Shown: piece by piece, positions 9,835 through 18,431 of the stretch
How positions within the stretch are numbered: position 1 is the stretch's first letter
Layout: every line of letters starts with the position of its first letter
Source: Pseudomonas entomophila
GTDB taxonomy: Bacteria > Pseudomonadota > Gammaproteobacteria > Pseudomonadales > Pseudomonadaceae
DNA length: 64,000 bases
Direction of reading: 5' to 3'
NCBI RefSeq assembly: GCF_023277925.1
Contig: NZ_CP063832.1
Span: 3,656,501-3,720,500, forward strand
Notes under the pieces: generated by a model
Seen by the model: only the letters and a program-made list of their open reading frames with translations
Told to the model about the DNA's origin: nothing
Database searches by the model: none
Made by a program: the position numbers and the translations under genes

Positions 9835-9853
9835 GGGGCCGCAAAGCGGCCCC
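9835..9853. terminator. Hairpin between convergent genes, possible two-way terminator
   Basis: GGGGCCGC-aaa-GCGGCCCC is a perfect 8-bp stem with a 3-nt loop just after the MATE stop and just after (on the other strand) the speA stop. It has no T-run, so termination is an inference from position. The same hairpin type recurs in the window. Confidence 0.4.
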
Positions 9854-9859
9854 CGGCGA

Positions 9860-11773
9860 TTACGAAGACAGATAGGAAGACCGGGTCAAACCAAGACGCA
9901 ACGCATCGAGGAACTGCGTCCGCTCCCGCGCGCTGATCCGTGCGCTGGCCACTTTGTCGCGGTAGTGGGTCATCAACTCCTCCGGCGACAGGTGCACATA
10001 GCGCAACATGTCCTCGATGGTGTCGTGGGTCTCGATACCGGCGTGGTACACGCTACCGTCGGCGTTCTGGTAGATGTTCACCGAGTCGGTGTCACCGAAC
10101 AGGTTGTGCATGTCGCCCAGGATTTCCTGGTACGCGCCCACCAGGAACACGCCCAGCAGGTAGTCCTCGCCCACCTTGACCGCATGCACCGGCATGCTGG
10201 TCTCGATGCTCTGCTCGTCGACGTACTGGTTGATCTTGCCGTCGGAGTCGCAGGTCAGGTCCTGCAACACTGCACGGCGAAGCGGCTCTTCATCCAGGCG
10301 GTGCAACGGGATGATCGGCAGTACCTGGCCGATAGCCCAGGTGTCCGGCAGGCTCTGGAACACCGAGAAGTTGCAGATGTACTTGTCGGCCAGCTTGTCG
10401 TTCAGCTCGTCCAGCACCTGGCGGTGCGAGCGCTGGCGGGCCTTGAGCGAGTTGTGCAGGCGACGGCACACGGCGAAGTAGCATTGCTCGGCCAGGGCTT
10501 TTTCGGCGAGGCTGATCTTGCCGTCGGCATACTGCGCGGCTACATCGCCCATGTAGTGGGTAGCGCGCCAGTAGGTTTCGGTGACCATCTCGATGTCGGT
10601 TGGGCCCAGCAGGTCGGCCAGCCACTGCACGGTCTCGGGCAGGCTCTCCTTGTTCTCGATCACCGGCATTTCGTCGTTGTGGCTCTCGACGTCGGTCACC
10701 TGGATCACCAACATGGCGTGGTGCGCGGTCAGCGAGCGGCCGCTCTCGGAGAAGATGTGCGGGTGCGGCAGGCCCTGCGCGTCGCAGAACTCCTTGAGCA
10801 TCCCGACCACCACGCCGGCATAGTCGTCCATGTCGTAGTTGATGGAGCTGGCGTTGCGCGAGTGGGTACCGTCGTAGTCGACGCCCAGGCCACCGCCGAC
10901 GTCGATGTGATCGACCGGCAGGCCCAGGGCACGCAGCTCGCCGTAGTAGCGAATGGCTTCCTTGAAACCGTGCTGGTAGTCGGCCAGGTTGGCGATCTGC
11001 GAGCCCATGTGGAAGTGCAGCAGGCGGATGCCCTGGTCGAGCCCGGCGTCACGGAAGCGCTGCACCACTGAGATCAATTGGGCGGCGGACAGGCCGAACT
11101 TGGACTTCTCGCCCCCGGTGTCTGCCCACTTGCTCGAAGCCAGCGACGACAGGCGTACGCGCAGGCCGACCTGCGGCTTGACCTTCAGCTCCGCGGCTTC
11201 CTCGATCACCAGGGCGACCTCGGACTCCTTCTCGATCACGATGAACACGTTGTGGCCGAGCTTCTGGCCCATCAGCGCCAGGCGAATGAACTCGCGGTCC
11301 TTGTAGCCGTTACAGACGATGGTGCCGCCCTTCGGGGCCAGCGCCAGCACCGCCAGCAGCTCGGGCTTGGAGCCGGCTTCCAGGCCGATGGAGACATTCT
11401 GGGTAGCGATGATGTTCTCGACCACCGCCTCCTGCTGGTTGACCTTGATCGGGTACAGCGCGGTGTACTGGCTCTGATACTCCAGGCGCGCGATGTTGGC
11501 ATCGAAGGCACCGGTCAGTTGGCGTACGCGGTCCTGCAGGATGTCCGGGAAACGGACCAGCAGCGGCAGCGACAAGCCGCTCTGACGCAGCTCCTGGACC
11601 TGCTCGAACAGGTCGATCGGGGCGCTGTCCGGGCCGTTCGGGCGCACTTCGACGCGCCCGGCTTCATTGATGGCGAAATAACCAGCGCCCCAATGGCGGA
11701 TGCCATAAACACTGCGGCTGTCGGCCACGGTCCACTGGCTGCCATCGTCTTTGCGTGTGCGTCGTACGGACAT
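9860..11773 (-). CDS. speA: Biosynthetic arginine decarboxylase
   Basis: A PLP enzyme that turns arginine into agmatine and CO2, the first step of the agmatine route to putrescine. The 637-residue length is the normal size for the family. Visible marks are YPIKVNQQ near residue 105, whose Lys holds PLP, the glycine-rich phosphate-binding loop [19 protein letters not shown], and the C-terminal region CDSDGKI with the substrate-contacting Cys-Asp. The start [14 protein letters not shown] fits the family. It is a single gene, followed by a hairpin toward the MATE gene. Confidence 0.96.
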   Translation of the reverse strand: MSVRRTRKDDGSQWTVADSRSVYGIRHWGAGYFAINEAGRVEVRPNGPDSAPIDLFEQVQELRQSGLSLPLLVRFPDILQDRVRQLTGAFDANIARLEYQSQYTALYPIKVNQQEAVVENIIATQNVSIGLEAGSKPELLAVLALAPKGGTIVCNGYKDREFIRLALMGQKLGHNVFIVIEKESEVALVIEEAAELKVKPQVGLRVRLSSLASSKWADTGGEKSKFGLSAAQLISVVQRFRDAGLDQGIRLLHFHMGSQIANLADYQHGFKEAIRYYGELRALGLPVDHIDVGGGLGVDYDGTHSRNASSINYDMDDYAGVVVGMLKEFCDAQGLPHPHIFSESGRSLTAHHAMLVIQVTDVESHNDEMPVIENKESLPETVQWLADLLGPTDIEMVTETYWRATHYMGDVAAQYADGKISLAEKALAEQCYFAVCRRLHNSLKARQRSHRQVLDELNDKLADKYICNFSVFQSLPDTWAIGQVLPIIPLHRLDEEPLRRAVLQDLTCDSDGKINQYVDEQSIETSMPVHAVKVGEDYLLGVFLVGAYQEILGDMHNLFGDTDSVNIYQNADGSVYHAGIETHDTIEDMLRYVHLSPEELMTHYRDKVASARISARERTQFLDALRLGLTRSSYLSS

Positions 11774-11925
11774 TCAAGTCCCCTATAGATAAGTCCAAGA
11801 CTCTACCCCGTCAGGTGGCGGGCGCAGTGTAGAAGCTGAAAATGACGAATCGTCCGTGCCCCCGGATAGACCCTGGCCACGGCATCGAGTTTAGAAAGCG
11901 CTGGGCGAAAAGTCGCGCGACGGCC

Positions 11926-12297
11926 TCAGCCGCCGGACTTCTTCGCCTTGAAGCCCTGTTTGATCAGTTCGCCGAGCAACAGTTCGACGTGGTCGCCCTG
12001 AATCTCGATGACCCCATCCTTGAGCGCGCCGCCGGTGCCGCAGCGACGCTTGAGCGTGCTGGCGAGCTCCTTGAGCTGGTCGAGGGGCAAGGGCACGCCG
12101 GTGATGGTGGTCACGGTCTTGCCGCCACGCCCCTTGCTTTCACGGCGCACACGGGCGATGCCATCCCCTTCGGGGATGAGCAATTGGCTGCAGATGCAGG
12201 CGTCCACCGGTTTGCCACAGTCGGGGCAGTGCCGACCGGCATCGGTGGAATATACGAGACCGCCTAGGGCGGCGAAGGAAGAAGCTTTCTTGGCCAC
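11926..12297 (-). CDS. SUI1/eIF1-family translation factor-like protein (YciH type)
   Basis: 123 residues. The C-terminal half carries the SUI1 fold with the stretches GRGGKTVTTITGVPL, LKRRCGTGGALKDGVIEIQGDH and LLGELIKQGFKAKKSG. YciH can influence start-codon fidelity in vitro; its role in cells is not settled. The N-terminal part has HCPDCGKPVDACIC, a four-cysteine cluster that could bind zinc. The gene is alone, with about 150 bases of leader sequence on each side and no obvious operon partner. Confidence 0.9.
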   Translation of the reverse strand: MAKKASSFAALGGLVYSTDAGRHCPDCGKPVDACICSQLLIPEGDGIARVRRESKGRGGKTVTTITGVPLPLDQLKELASTLKRRCGTGGALKDGVIEIQGDHVELLLGELIKQGFKAKKSGG

Positions 12298-12377
12298 TTT
12301 TGTTCCTCTGTGCCGAGGACAAAAAACTGGTCGACGGGAGCCGACCGCGAAGCCCCACTCTGGCAGGGGCGGCGCTA

Positions 12378-12399
12378 CTGTCGCAAGGTCTTGCGACAG
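12378..12399. promoter_or_regulatory. Perfect 10-bp palindrome in the leader of the SUI1 gene
   Basis: CTGTCGCAAG-gt-CTTGCGACAG lies about 80 bases upstream of the SUI1-like gene. It is not a REP sequence. It may be an operator or an RNA hairpin; no regulator can be named. The rest of the 262-base gap to the Nudix gene holds only a REP pair. Confidence 0.4.
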
Positions 12400-12490
12400 C
12401 CCGAAAAGGGCGCGCAGTGTAACGATAAATCCGGCGGTTGCTAAGTACAGGATTGCGCCATTTTACGAATGTTTTGCGACTTCGCTGGCC

Positions 12491-12552
12491 TGTTCGCCGG
12501 CAAGCCGTCTCCTACACCGTCCCGTAGCAGCCGGCTTGCCGGCGAACAGGCC
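12491..12552. repeat. REP pair (inverted), GTTCGCCGGCAAGCC type
   Basis: CTGTTCGCCGGCAAGCCG and, after a short spacer, CGGCTTGCCGGCGAACAG face each other between the Nudix gene and the SUI1-like gene. Confidence 0.85.
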
Positions 12553-12560
12553 CAATGCCG

Positions 12561-13097
12561 TCATCCCTGGCTCGCCTTGTACCGTTGCAAGGCCACCCGC
12601 GAATCCGGACAGTACGGCTTCTTTACACACTCGTCCTCGACCGCCTGCAAGCTGATGAACCGCGCCTCGCTCACCTCTTCGGGCTGCAGCCGCAACGGCC
12701 CGTCCCAGACTGCCGAATACACCGCACACCACAAGCGATTGCCCGGTTGCTCGAAGTAGAACGTCTCGTGAAAACGCAATTCGACGCCGCTCACGCCCAG
12801 TTCCTCGGCCAGCTCCCGGGCCGCCGACTGGTCATAGCTTTCCTGGCAGGCGACCATGCCGCCCGCCGCCACATCCCAGTACCCTGGGTACAGCGCCTTG
12901 CTCAGGGTGCGACGATGCACGCACAACTCACCGCGGCTGTTGAACAGCAGGATGAAAGTGCAGCGCCCGATCAGGCCGCGCTCGCGCAGTTCGGCCCGGG
13001 GCAGGGCGCCGAGCAGTTGGTCATGCTCGTCGACCCAGGCCACCAATTCGGCGTCGGAGGCCGCGCGGTGCGCGACCTCGGCAGGGTTGATAGGCAT
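12561..13097 (-). CDS. Nudix hydrolase (YfcD-like)
   Basis: 178 residues. The Nudix box is intact: GGMVACQESYDQSAARELAEELGV follows the Gx5Ex7REUxEExGU pattern (about residues 79-101), so a metal-dependent pyrophosphohydrolase is expected. The N-terminal part (VDEHDQLLGALPRAELRER) and FILLFNSRGELCVHRR resemble the isopentenyl-diphosphate-isomerase-like/YfcD branch. The substrate cannot be read from sequence. Its start is 1 base after the stop of the DUF2333 gene, so the two are one transcription unit with DUF2333 first. Confidence 0.88.
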   Translation of the reverse strand: MPINPAEVAHRAASDAELVAWVDEHDQLLGALPRAELRERGLIGRCTFILLFNSRGELCVHRRTLSKALYPGYWDVAAGGMVACQESYDQSAARELAEELGVSGVELRFHETFYFEQPGNRLWCAVYSAVWDGPLRLQPEEVSEARFISLQAVEDECVKKPYCPDSRVALQRYKASQG

Positions 13098-13098
13098 C

Positions 13099-14166
13099 TC
13101 AGCCCTGGGACAGCAGTTGGCGCAGGTCGATGACCGCGGCGTTGGCCCGGGAAATGTAGTTGGCCATCACCAACGAGTGGTTGGCCCACATGCCGAAGCC
13201 GCTGCCATTGAGCACCATCGGGCTCCACAGCGCTTCCTGCGAGGCTTCCAGCTCGCGGATGATCTGCCGCACGCTGACCGTGGCGTTCTTCTTCGCCAGC
13301 ACGTCGGCGAAGTCCACCTCGATGGCGCGCAACAGGTGCGACAGCGCCCAGGCCTGGCCACGGGCCTCGTAGAACACGTTGTCGATCTGCAGCCACGGCG
13401 TCTCGACCACTTCCTCGTCGACCTGCGGTGCCTGGCCAGGTGCCACGGACTCGGTCTTCAGGGTGTTGTTGAGCTTGACCCGGCCAACGCTGGCCGAAAG
13501 GCGTTGCGACAGCGAGCCCAGGCGGGTGGCCACGTCACCCAGCCAGTTGTTCAGGTTGTCGGCACGGGTGTAGAAGATCGCGCCCTGGTCGCCCTTGGCC
13601 AGGCGAGTCTGGTAACGGCTCAGCGACTTGATACCCTCTTCGAACTCCGACTCGCTCGACGGCAGGATCCAGCTCTTGTTGTCGAAGTTGAAGCGCGGCT
13701 CGGCCTTGGCCAGGTCGGCATCTTCGGTCGACTGCGACTGGGAACGGGCGAAGTCCTTGCGCAGCGCGCGGGACAGGTCGCGGACCTGGACCAGCACGCC
13801 GTACTCCCAGCTCGGCATGTTGTCCATCCACAGCCCCGGCGGGAAGCGGTCGTTGGAGATGTAGCCGCCCGGCTTGTCGAGCAGGGTGCCGGCGACGGTC
13901 TTGAGGGTTTCGACGGTGGTATAGCCGACCACCATCTGCTGGCCGTTGCGCTCAGCGGCGGCCTGGGCATTCTGCTGCACCGGGAACAACGCCGGCTCCT
14001 GGCTCCAGTACCAGCCCAGGCCGACGCACACCAGCAGGTACAAGCCGATCAGGGTCCCCAGGGCACGGCTCCAGAGGCCGCCCAGGTAGCTACGGGTGGC
14101 GGCGCGACGGGTATCGACCCGCTCGCGGGGCTCGGCCTTGGCCTCGCGGTTTTTCCAATCCAGCAT
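13099..14166 (-). CDS. DUF2333 family membrane-anchored protein
   Basis: 355 residues. The first 27 residues are cytoplasmic and basic, followed by one membrane helix (GTLIGLYLLVCVGLGWYW), then a large periplasmic domain with GYISNDRFPPGLWMDNMPSWEYGVLVQ, which I recognise as the DUF2333 signature. The function is unknown. It precedes the Nudix gene and is divergent from gcbA; the 247-base gap between them holds both promoters. This gene set keeps the same order in P. aeruginosa, from memory. Confidence 0.85.
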   Translation of the reverse strand: MLDWKNREAKAEPRERVDTRRAATRSYLGGLWSRALGTLIGLYLLVCVGLGWYWSQEPALFPVQQNAQAAAERNGQQMVVGYTTVETLKTVAGTLLDKPGGYISNDRFPPGLWMDNMPSWEYGVLVQVRDLSRALRKDFARSQSQSTEDADLAKAEPRFNFDNKSWILPSSESEFEEGIKSLSRYQTRLAKGDQGAIFYTRADNLNNWLGDVATRLGSLSQRLSASVGRVKLNNTLKTESVAPGQAPQVDEEVVETPWLQIDNVFYEARGQAWALSHLLRAIEVDFADVLAKKNATVSVRQIIRELEASQEALWSPMVLNGSGFGMWANHSLVMANYISRANAAVIDLRQLLSQG

Positions 14167-14413
14167 GGCATTGTCCTTAATCAGTCTCGACAGTTCAGGG
14201 CTTGGACCACAGGCCGCAGCCAGGGTGCCACGACAAGCCCGCGTCGCAGCACTATAAAGCAGACGCCGCCATTCGTATAAGCGACCAGTGGGTCAGCAAC
14301 TGAATATTCGTCCCGTGAACACTTTGTTGACCTCGGGCACTCGCTTGTCGGAAAGCAGTGCTAGCATAGAGCCATCATCGAACCTGAACCCTCCCCTTAT
14401 AAGTAGTCAGGAC

Positions 14414-16030
14414 ATGACCCAGTCAGCCGAGCCCAGCCACGAGCGCCTCAAGCAGCATTTCGCCCAACGGGTCATCCACCAGGCCCGGCAGATCCTCGAG
14501 ATCTGGCAACGCCTGCAACGTGGCGAATGGTCCAACGGCGACCTGGGCGAGCTGTGCGAGGCCAACCTGCGCCTGCAGCGCTACGCCGAGCGTTTCGAAC
14601 AACCCGAGCACGGCACCCTGTCGGCGGCCATCGGCCAGACCTTGCGCGCCATCGAGGCCAACAGCGCACGGCTGAACTCCGAGCTGATCGGCGAACTCAA
14701 CCGCCTGATGCAGCGCCTGTCACGCACCGGCCTGCGCAAGGGTGACCAGCTCGACAACGTGCCGCTGCCGCCGCTGCGCAAGCCGGTGTACATCGTCCTG
14801 CAGGACCATGACCGCGCCGAGCGCCTGGCCCAGCAACTGGAGTTCTTCGGCCTGACCGTGCAGGCCCTGTACAGCGCCGAGGCGTTCCAGGCCTCGATGA
14901 GCGAACGCCTGCCGTCGGCGATCATCATGGACGTGGACTTCACCGGCCCTGGCATCGGCCTGCAATTGGCCGCCCAGGCCCAACAGGGGCTGGAGCAGCA
15001 CATCCCGCTGCTGTTCTTCAGCCTGCACGAAACCGACACCCCGACCCGCCTGGCCGCCGTGCGCGCCGGCGGCCAGGAGTTCCTGACCGGCACCCTGGAG
15101 GCCTCCAGCCTGCTGGAAAAGGTCGAGTTGCTGACCAGCGCCACCCAGTACGACCCCTTCCGCGTGCTGGTGATCGACGACTCACGCGCCCAGGCCATGC
15201 ACACCGAGCGCCTGCTCAACAGCGCCGGGATCATCACCCGCACGCTCACCGAGCCGATCCGTACCATGAGCGAGCTGGCCGACTTCCAGCCCGACCTGAT
15301 CATCCTCGACATGTACATGCCCGAGTGCACCGGCACGGAGCTGGCCAAGGTGATCCGCCATAACGACCGCTATGTCAGCGTACCGATCATCTACCTGTCA
15401 GCCGAGGACGACCTGGACAAGCAGCTCGACGCCATGAGCGAAGGGGGTGACGACTTCCTCACCAAGCCGATCCGCTCGCGCCACCTGATCACCACCGTGC
15501 GCAACCGTGCCGCCCGCGCCCGCCACCTCAAGGCGCGAATGGTGCGTGACAGCCTGACCGGGTTGTACAACCACACCCATATCCTGCAGTTGCTCGAGGA
15601 CTGCAGTTTCCGCGCCCGTCGTGAAGAACAGCCGTTGAGCTTCGCCATGCTCGACATCGATCATTTCAAGAAGATCAACGACCGCCATGGCCACCCCATG
15701 GGCGACCGGGTGATCAAGAGCCTGGCGCTGTTCCTCAAGCAGCGCCTGCGCAAGACCGACTACATCGGCCGCTACGGTGGCGAGGAGTTCGCCATCGTCA
15801 TGCCCAACACCGCGCTCGAGGCCGCGCACAGGGTGCTGGACGAAATCCGCCGACGCTTCGCCGAGATCCACTACCCCGCGCAGCCTCACGACCTGCAATG
15901 CACGTTCAGTGCTGGGGTGGTGCAGCTGGACGACCGCCTCGATGCACTGACCATGGCCAGCGCGGCGGACGAAGCGCTGTACCGGGCCAAACACGCGGGC
16001 CGCAATTGCGTCGTGAGAGTCGACCCATGA
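14414..16030 (+). CDS. gcbA: Diguanylate cyclase with two receiver domains (GcbA type)
   Basis: 538 residues from the ATG at 14414. A helical N-terminal region (about 1-110) is followed by a first receiver domain, a second receiver domain, and a GGDEF domain. The second receiver has the full set (VIDDSRAQ, LIILDMYMPE, FLTKPI). The first is degenerate: MDVDF is present but the usual lysine after strand 5 is replaced (EFLTGTLE). The cyclase has GGEEF and, five residues before it, RKTD, the RxxD inhibitory site, so it should make c-di-GMP and be feedback-inhibited. The name rests on its place beside ctpL and dsbD and on the domain order known for GcbA, which promotes surface attachment in other pseudomonads. 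Confidence 0.85.
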   Translation: MTQSAEPSHERLKQHFAQRVIHQARQILEIWQRLQRGEWSNGDLGELCEANLRLQRYAERFEQPEHGTLSAAIGQTLRAIEANSARLNSELIGELNRLMQRLSRTGLRKGDQLDNVPLPPLRKPVYIVLQDHDRAERLAQQLEFFGLTVQALYSAEAFQASMSERLPSAIIMDVDFTGPGIGLQLAAQAQQGLEQHIPLLFFSLHETDTPTRLAAVRAGGQEFLTGTLEASSLLEKVELLTSATQYDPFRVLVIDDSRAQAMHTERLLNSAGIITRTLTEPIRTMSELADFQPDLIILDMYMPECTGTELAKVIRHNDRYVSVPIIYLSAEDDLDKQLDAMSEGGDDFLTKPIRSRHLITTVRNRAARARHLKARMVRDSLTGLYNHTHILQLLEDCSFRARREEQPLSFAMLDIDHFKKINDRHGHPMGDRVIKSLALFLKQRLRKTDYIGRYGGEEFAIVMPNTALEAAHRVLDEIRRRFAEIHYPAQPHDLQCTFSAGVVQLDDRLDALTMASAADEALYRAKHAGRNCVVRVDP

Positions 16031-16050
16031 CCTCGGAATCCACACCGGCC

Positions 16051-16138
16051 TTGTAGGGGCGGGTTCACCCGCGATCACCAGCAAAGCGGGTGCCACACAC
16101 TGCGGCGCCTGAATCGCGGCTGAAGCCGCTCCTGCAGG
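16051..16138. repeat. REP pair made of two different unit types
   Basis: The left unit is TTGTAGGGGCGGGTTCACCC, the right unit GCGGCTGAAGCCGCTCCTGC. They share the core but differ in the palindromic stem, so this is a mixed pair. Confidence 0.75.
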
Positions 16139-16180
16139 GATACCGGCACTGTGCCACTTTTTTAGAGCGACACCCCGCCA

Positions 16181-16198
16181 CCGTCATCACCCCGTCAC
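16181..16198 (+). promoter_or_regulatory. Candidate Pho box upstream of the chemoreceptor gene
   Basis: CCGTCAT-CACC-CCGTCAC is two 7-bp direct repeats with an 11-bp period. It matches the PhoB consensus CTGTCAT-N4-CTGTCAC at 12 of 14 positions. It ends 48 bases before the ctpL-type start, a usual distance. Confidence 0.7.
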
Positions 16199-16246
16199 AA
16201 AACAGCAATAACTTCAGGCGCCTCCCCCCGCAGGAAGTTCGCGGCT

Positions 16247-18208
16247 ATGCGCCTGAAGTGGCTGACCAATTTCAACACCCTGTTGCTGGTGACCGTGTGT
16301 ATCGCCCTGGGCGCGACCCTGTGGTGGTCGCAGCGCGCCCTGGAACGCCCCTACCAGATGATGGAGCGCTACCTCGGCCTGTCGCAGCAGTTCCAGAACG
16401 ATGCCGCGCGCAACACGCAAGCCTACCTGGCCAGCGGCGACGCGCTGCGCCATGCCTCGGCCATGGAGGCCAGCAAACAGTTGCAGGCGGCCCTGTCGAA
16501 CTGGCCGGAAAACCTGTCGGCCAAGCTGCGCCCAAGCCTGGACAGCCTGCAAGCCTTCACCGCCAATGAACTGCTCGCCGCCGGCAAACTGGCCGGCGAC
16601 CCCCAGGCCCTGTTGCTGCAAGCCGAGCGGGAGCTGGGAGCGAATCTGGAACAACTGGCCGGCTACGCCCGCGACAGCGGCAGCCCTGACGCCGGTCGCT
16701 ACCTGGCGCCGCTGTTCGAGGCTTCGCTGCACCTCGGCCGCCTGTCCCTGGCCCGCGACAAGCTGGTCAGCAGCGGCCGCGCCGAGCTGGCCGACGAGGT
16801 AGAGCGCGAGCTACAACTGATCACCGCCCAGGCCCAGGCCATCGACGGCCTGCCACTGCTCGGTGTCACCCGCGCCGCCGAATCCAATGCCGACGACTTC
16901 GCCGCGATGATGGGCCTGGAGGCCCAGGCCAGCACCCAGCAGGAGGACATCGCCGTGGGCCTGAAGCGCGAGCTGCACAGCTTGCTCGGCCGCTACCCCG
17001 CCGAACTGCAGCGCACCCGCGAGCAGATCGAGCGCCGCGCCGCCCTGGCCGCCAGCACCGGCGAGCGCCTGGCGGCGGTGCAGCAGGCCATCGCCGGCCT
17101 CGAGCCCGAGGTGCGCGGCCTGCACGCCACGATCGCTGGCGAAGTACGCCTGATCCAGGGCCTGATGATCGGCCTGATCCTGCTCATCGCGCTGCTGATC
17201 GACACCCTGCAACGCCGCCTGGCCCGCACCCTCACCGGCCTGGCCCCAGCCCTGTCGCGCTGGGCCGAGGGTGATTTCGCCCAGGCCATCGCGCTGGGCA
17301 GGACCAACCGCGAACTGCATGACATCCAGGCATCGCTCAACCGCCTGCGCCAGTACCTGGTGGAACTGGTCGGCACCATTCGCCACAACGCCGAGCAGGT
17401 CGCCGGCAGCAGCCACGCCCTGGCGGGCATGAGCAGCGCCCTGCACGACGGCGCCGAGCGCCAGGCCGGCGACACCGCGCAGATCCGCGATGCCCTGGGC
17501 GAACTGGAGGCGACCATCCAGCAGGTGGCCGGCGATGCCAGTTCGGCCGCCGACGCCAGCCGCGATGCCGGGCGCGCCGTGGAACAGGGCCAGGCGGTGA
17601 TTGGCCAAAGCTTGTCCGGCCTGCGTTCGCTGGTCGACGAGGTGCAGGGCAACGCCCGCATGATCGAGCAACTGGCCGAGGAGTCGGCGACCATCGGTGG
17701 CGTGCTCACGGTGATCCGCGCGATCGCCGAGCAGACCAACCTGCTGGCCCTCAACGCGGCCATCGAGGCGGCCCGCGCCGGCGAGATGGGCCGTGGTTTC
17801 GCCGTGGTCGCGGATGAAGTGCGCTCGCTGGCCCAGCGCACCACGGGCGCCACCGGGGAGATCCAGGCGTTGATCGACCGGCTGCAACAAGCCGCCCGCG
17901 AATCGGTGGTCGGCATGCGCGCGCAACTGGAGCATGCCGAGGCCACCGCCAGCCAGGCGCAATCGGCCGATGGCGCGCTGGACGAGATCGTCAGCGCCAT
18001 TCGCACCATTTCCGACACTGCGGTGCGAATCGCTGATGTGACTGCACAGCAGACCGGGGCGGTGAGCGAGATTCGTGATCACAGCGAGCGGATTCACGAG
18101 TTGGGTGAGGACAACCTGCAGCGCATTGGTGAAGGGCGTGAACAGGGGGAGCAGTTGCTCAAACTGGGAGGTGAGCTGAACACGGCGGTGCGGGCGTTCC
18201 GCCTTTGA
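16247..18208 (+). CDS. ctpL: Methyl-accepting chemotaxis protein (CtpL type)
   Basis: 653 residues. One membrane helix near residues 10-28, a long helical periplasmic sensor (about 30-300), a second helix ([19 protein letters not shown], near 303-321), a HAMP-like linker and a signalling domain whose hairpin tip reads [19 protein letters not shown]. It should signal to CheA/CheW. The symbol is based on position between gcbA and dsbD, where P. aeruginosa has ctpL, a receptor for phosphate taxis, and on the Pho box just upstream. The ligand is thus inferred, not read from the sensor domain. The start has CAGGAAG at 16230-16236. Confidence 0.75.
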   Translation: MRLKWLTNFNTLLLVTVCIALGATLWWSQRALERPYQMMERYLGLSQQFQNDAARNTQAYLASGDALRHASAMEASKQLQAALSNWPENLSAKLRPSLDSLQAFTANELLAAGKLAGDPQALLLQAERELGANLEQLAGYARDSGSPDAGRYLAPLFEASLHLGRLSLARDKLVSSGRAELADEVERELQLITAQAQAIDGLPLLGVTRAAESNADDFAAMMGLEAQASTQQEDIAVGLKRELHSLLGRYPAELQRTREQIERRAALAASTGERLAAVQQAIAGLEPEVRGLHATIAGEVRLIQGLMIGLILLIALLIDTLQRRLARTLTGLAPALSRWAEGDFAQAIALGRTNRELHDIQASLNRLRQYLVELVGTIRHNAEQVAGSSHALAGMSSALHDGAERQAGDTAQIRDALGELEATIQQVAGDASSAADASRDAGRAVEQGQAVIGQSLSGLRSLVDEVQGNARMIEQLAEESATIGGVLTVIRAIAEQTNLLALNAAIEAARAGEMGRGFAVVADEVRSLAQRTTGATGEIQALIDRLQQAARESVVGMRAQLEHAEATASQAQSADGALDEIVSAIRTISDTAVRIADVTAQQTGAVSEIRDHSERIHELGEDNLQRIGEGREQGEQLLKLGGELNTAVRAFRL

Positions 18209-18226
18209 GAAAAACGCCAGCATTAC

Positions 18227-18321
18227 CGGCCCTTTCGCCGGCGAAGCCGGCTCCTACAGCTACCCTGCCAGCTTCAAGATCGACGCCATACCTGGAGCCG
18301 GCTTTGCCGGCGAAAGGGCCT
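18227..18321. repeat. REP pair (inverted), CCTTTCGCCGGCGAAGCC type
   Basis: GGCCCTTTCGCCGGCGAAGC at the left mirrors GCTTTGCCGGCGAAAGGGCC at the right, around a 50-base spacer. It lies between ctpL and dsbD. Confidence 0.8.
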
Positions 18322-18431
18322 GCACAGACAACGCCAAACCAGAGACCATGAACCGCCCCCGCAGGCAACGTGGCCCCAACTGCAGCCAACTCCGCTATCA
18401 TGCCCGCCACGTTCCACCTCGCGAGTCCGCC

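Noticed and set aside
18348..18431. Upstream extension of dsbD
   Set aside because: Arg/Pro-rich, lacks signal-peptide character; the real signal peptide begins at 18432.
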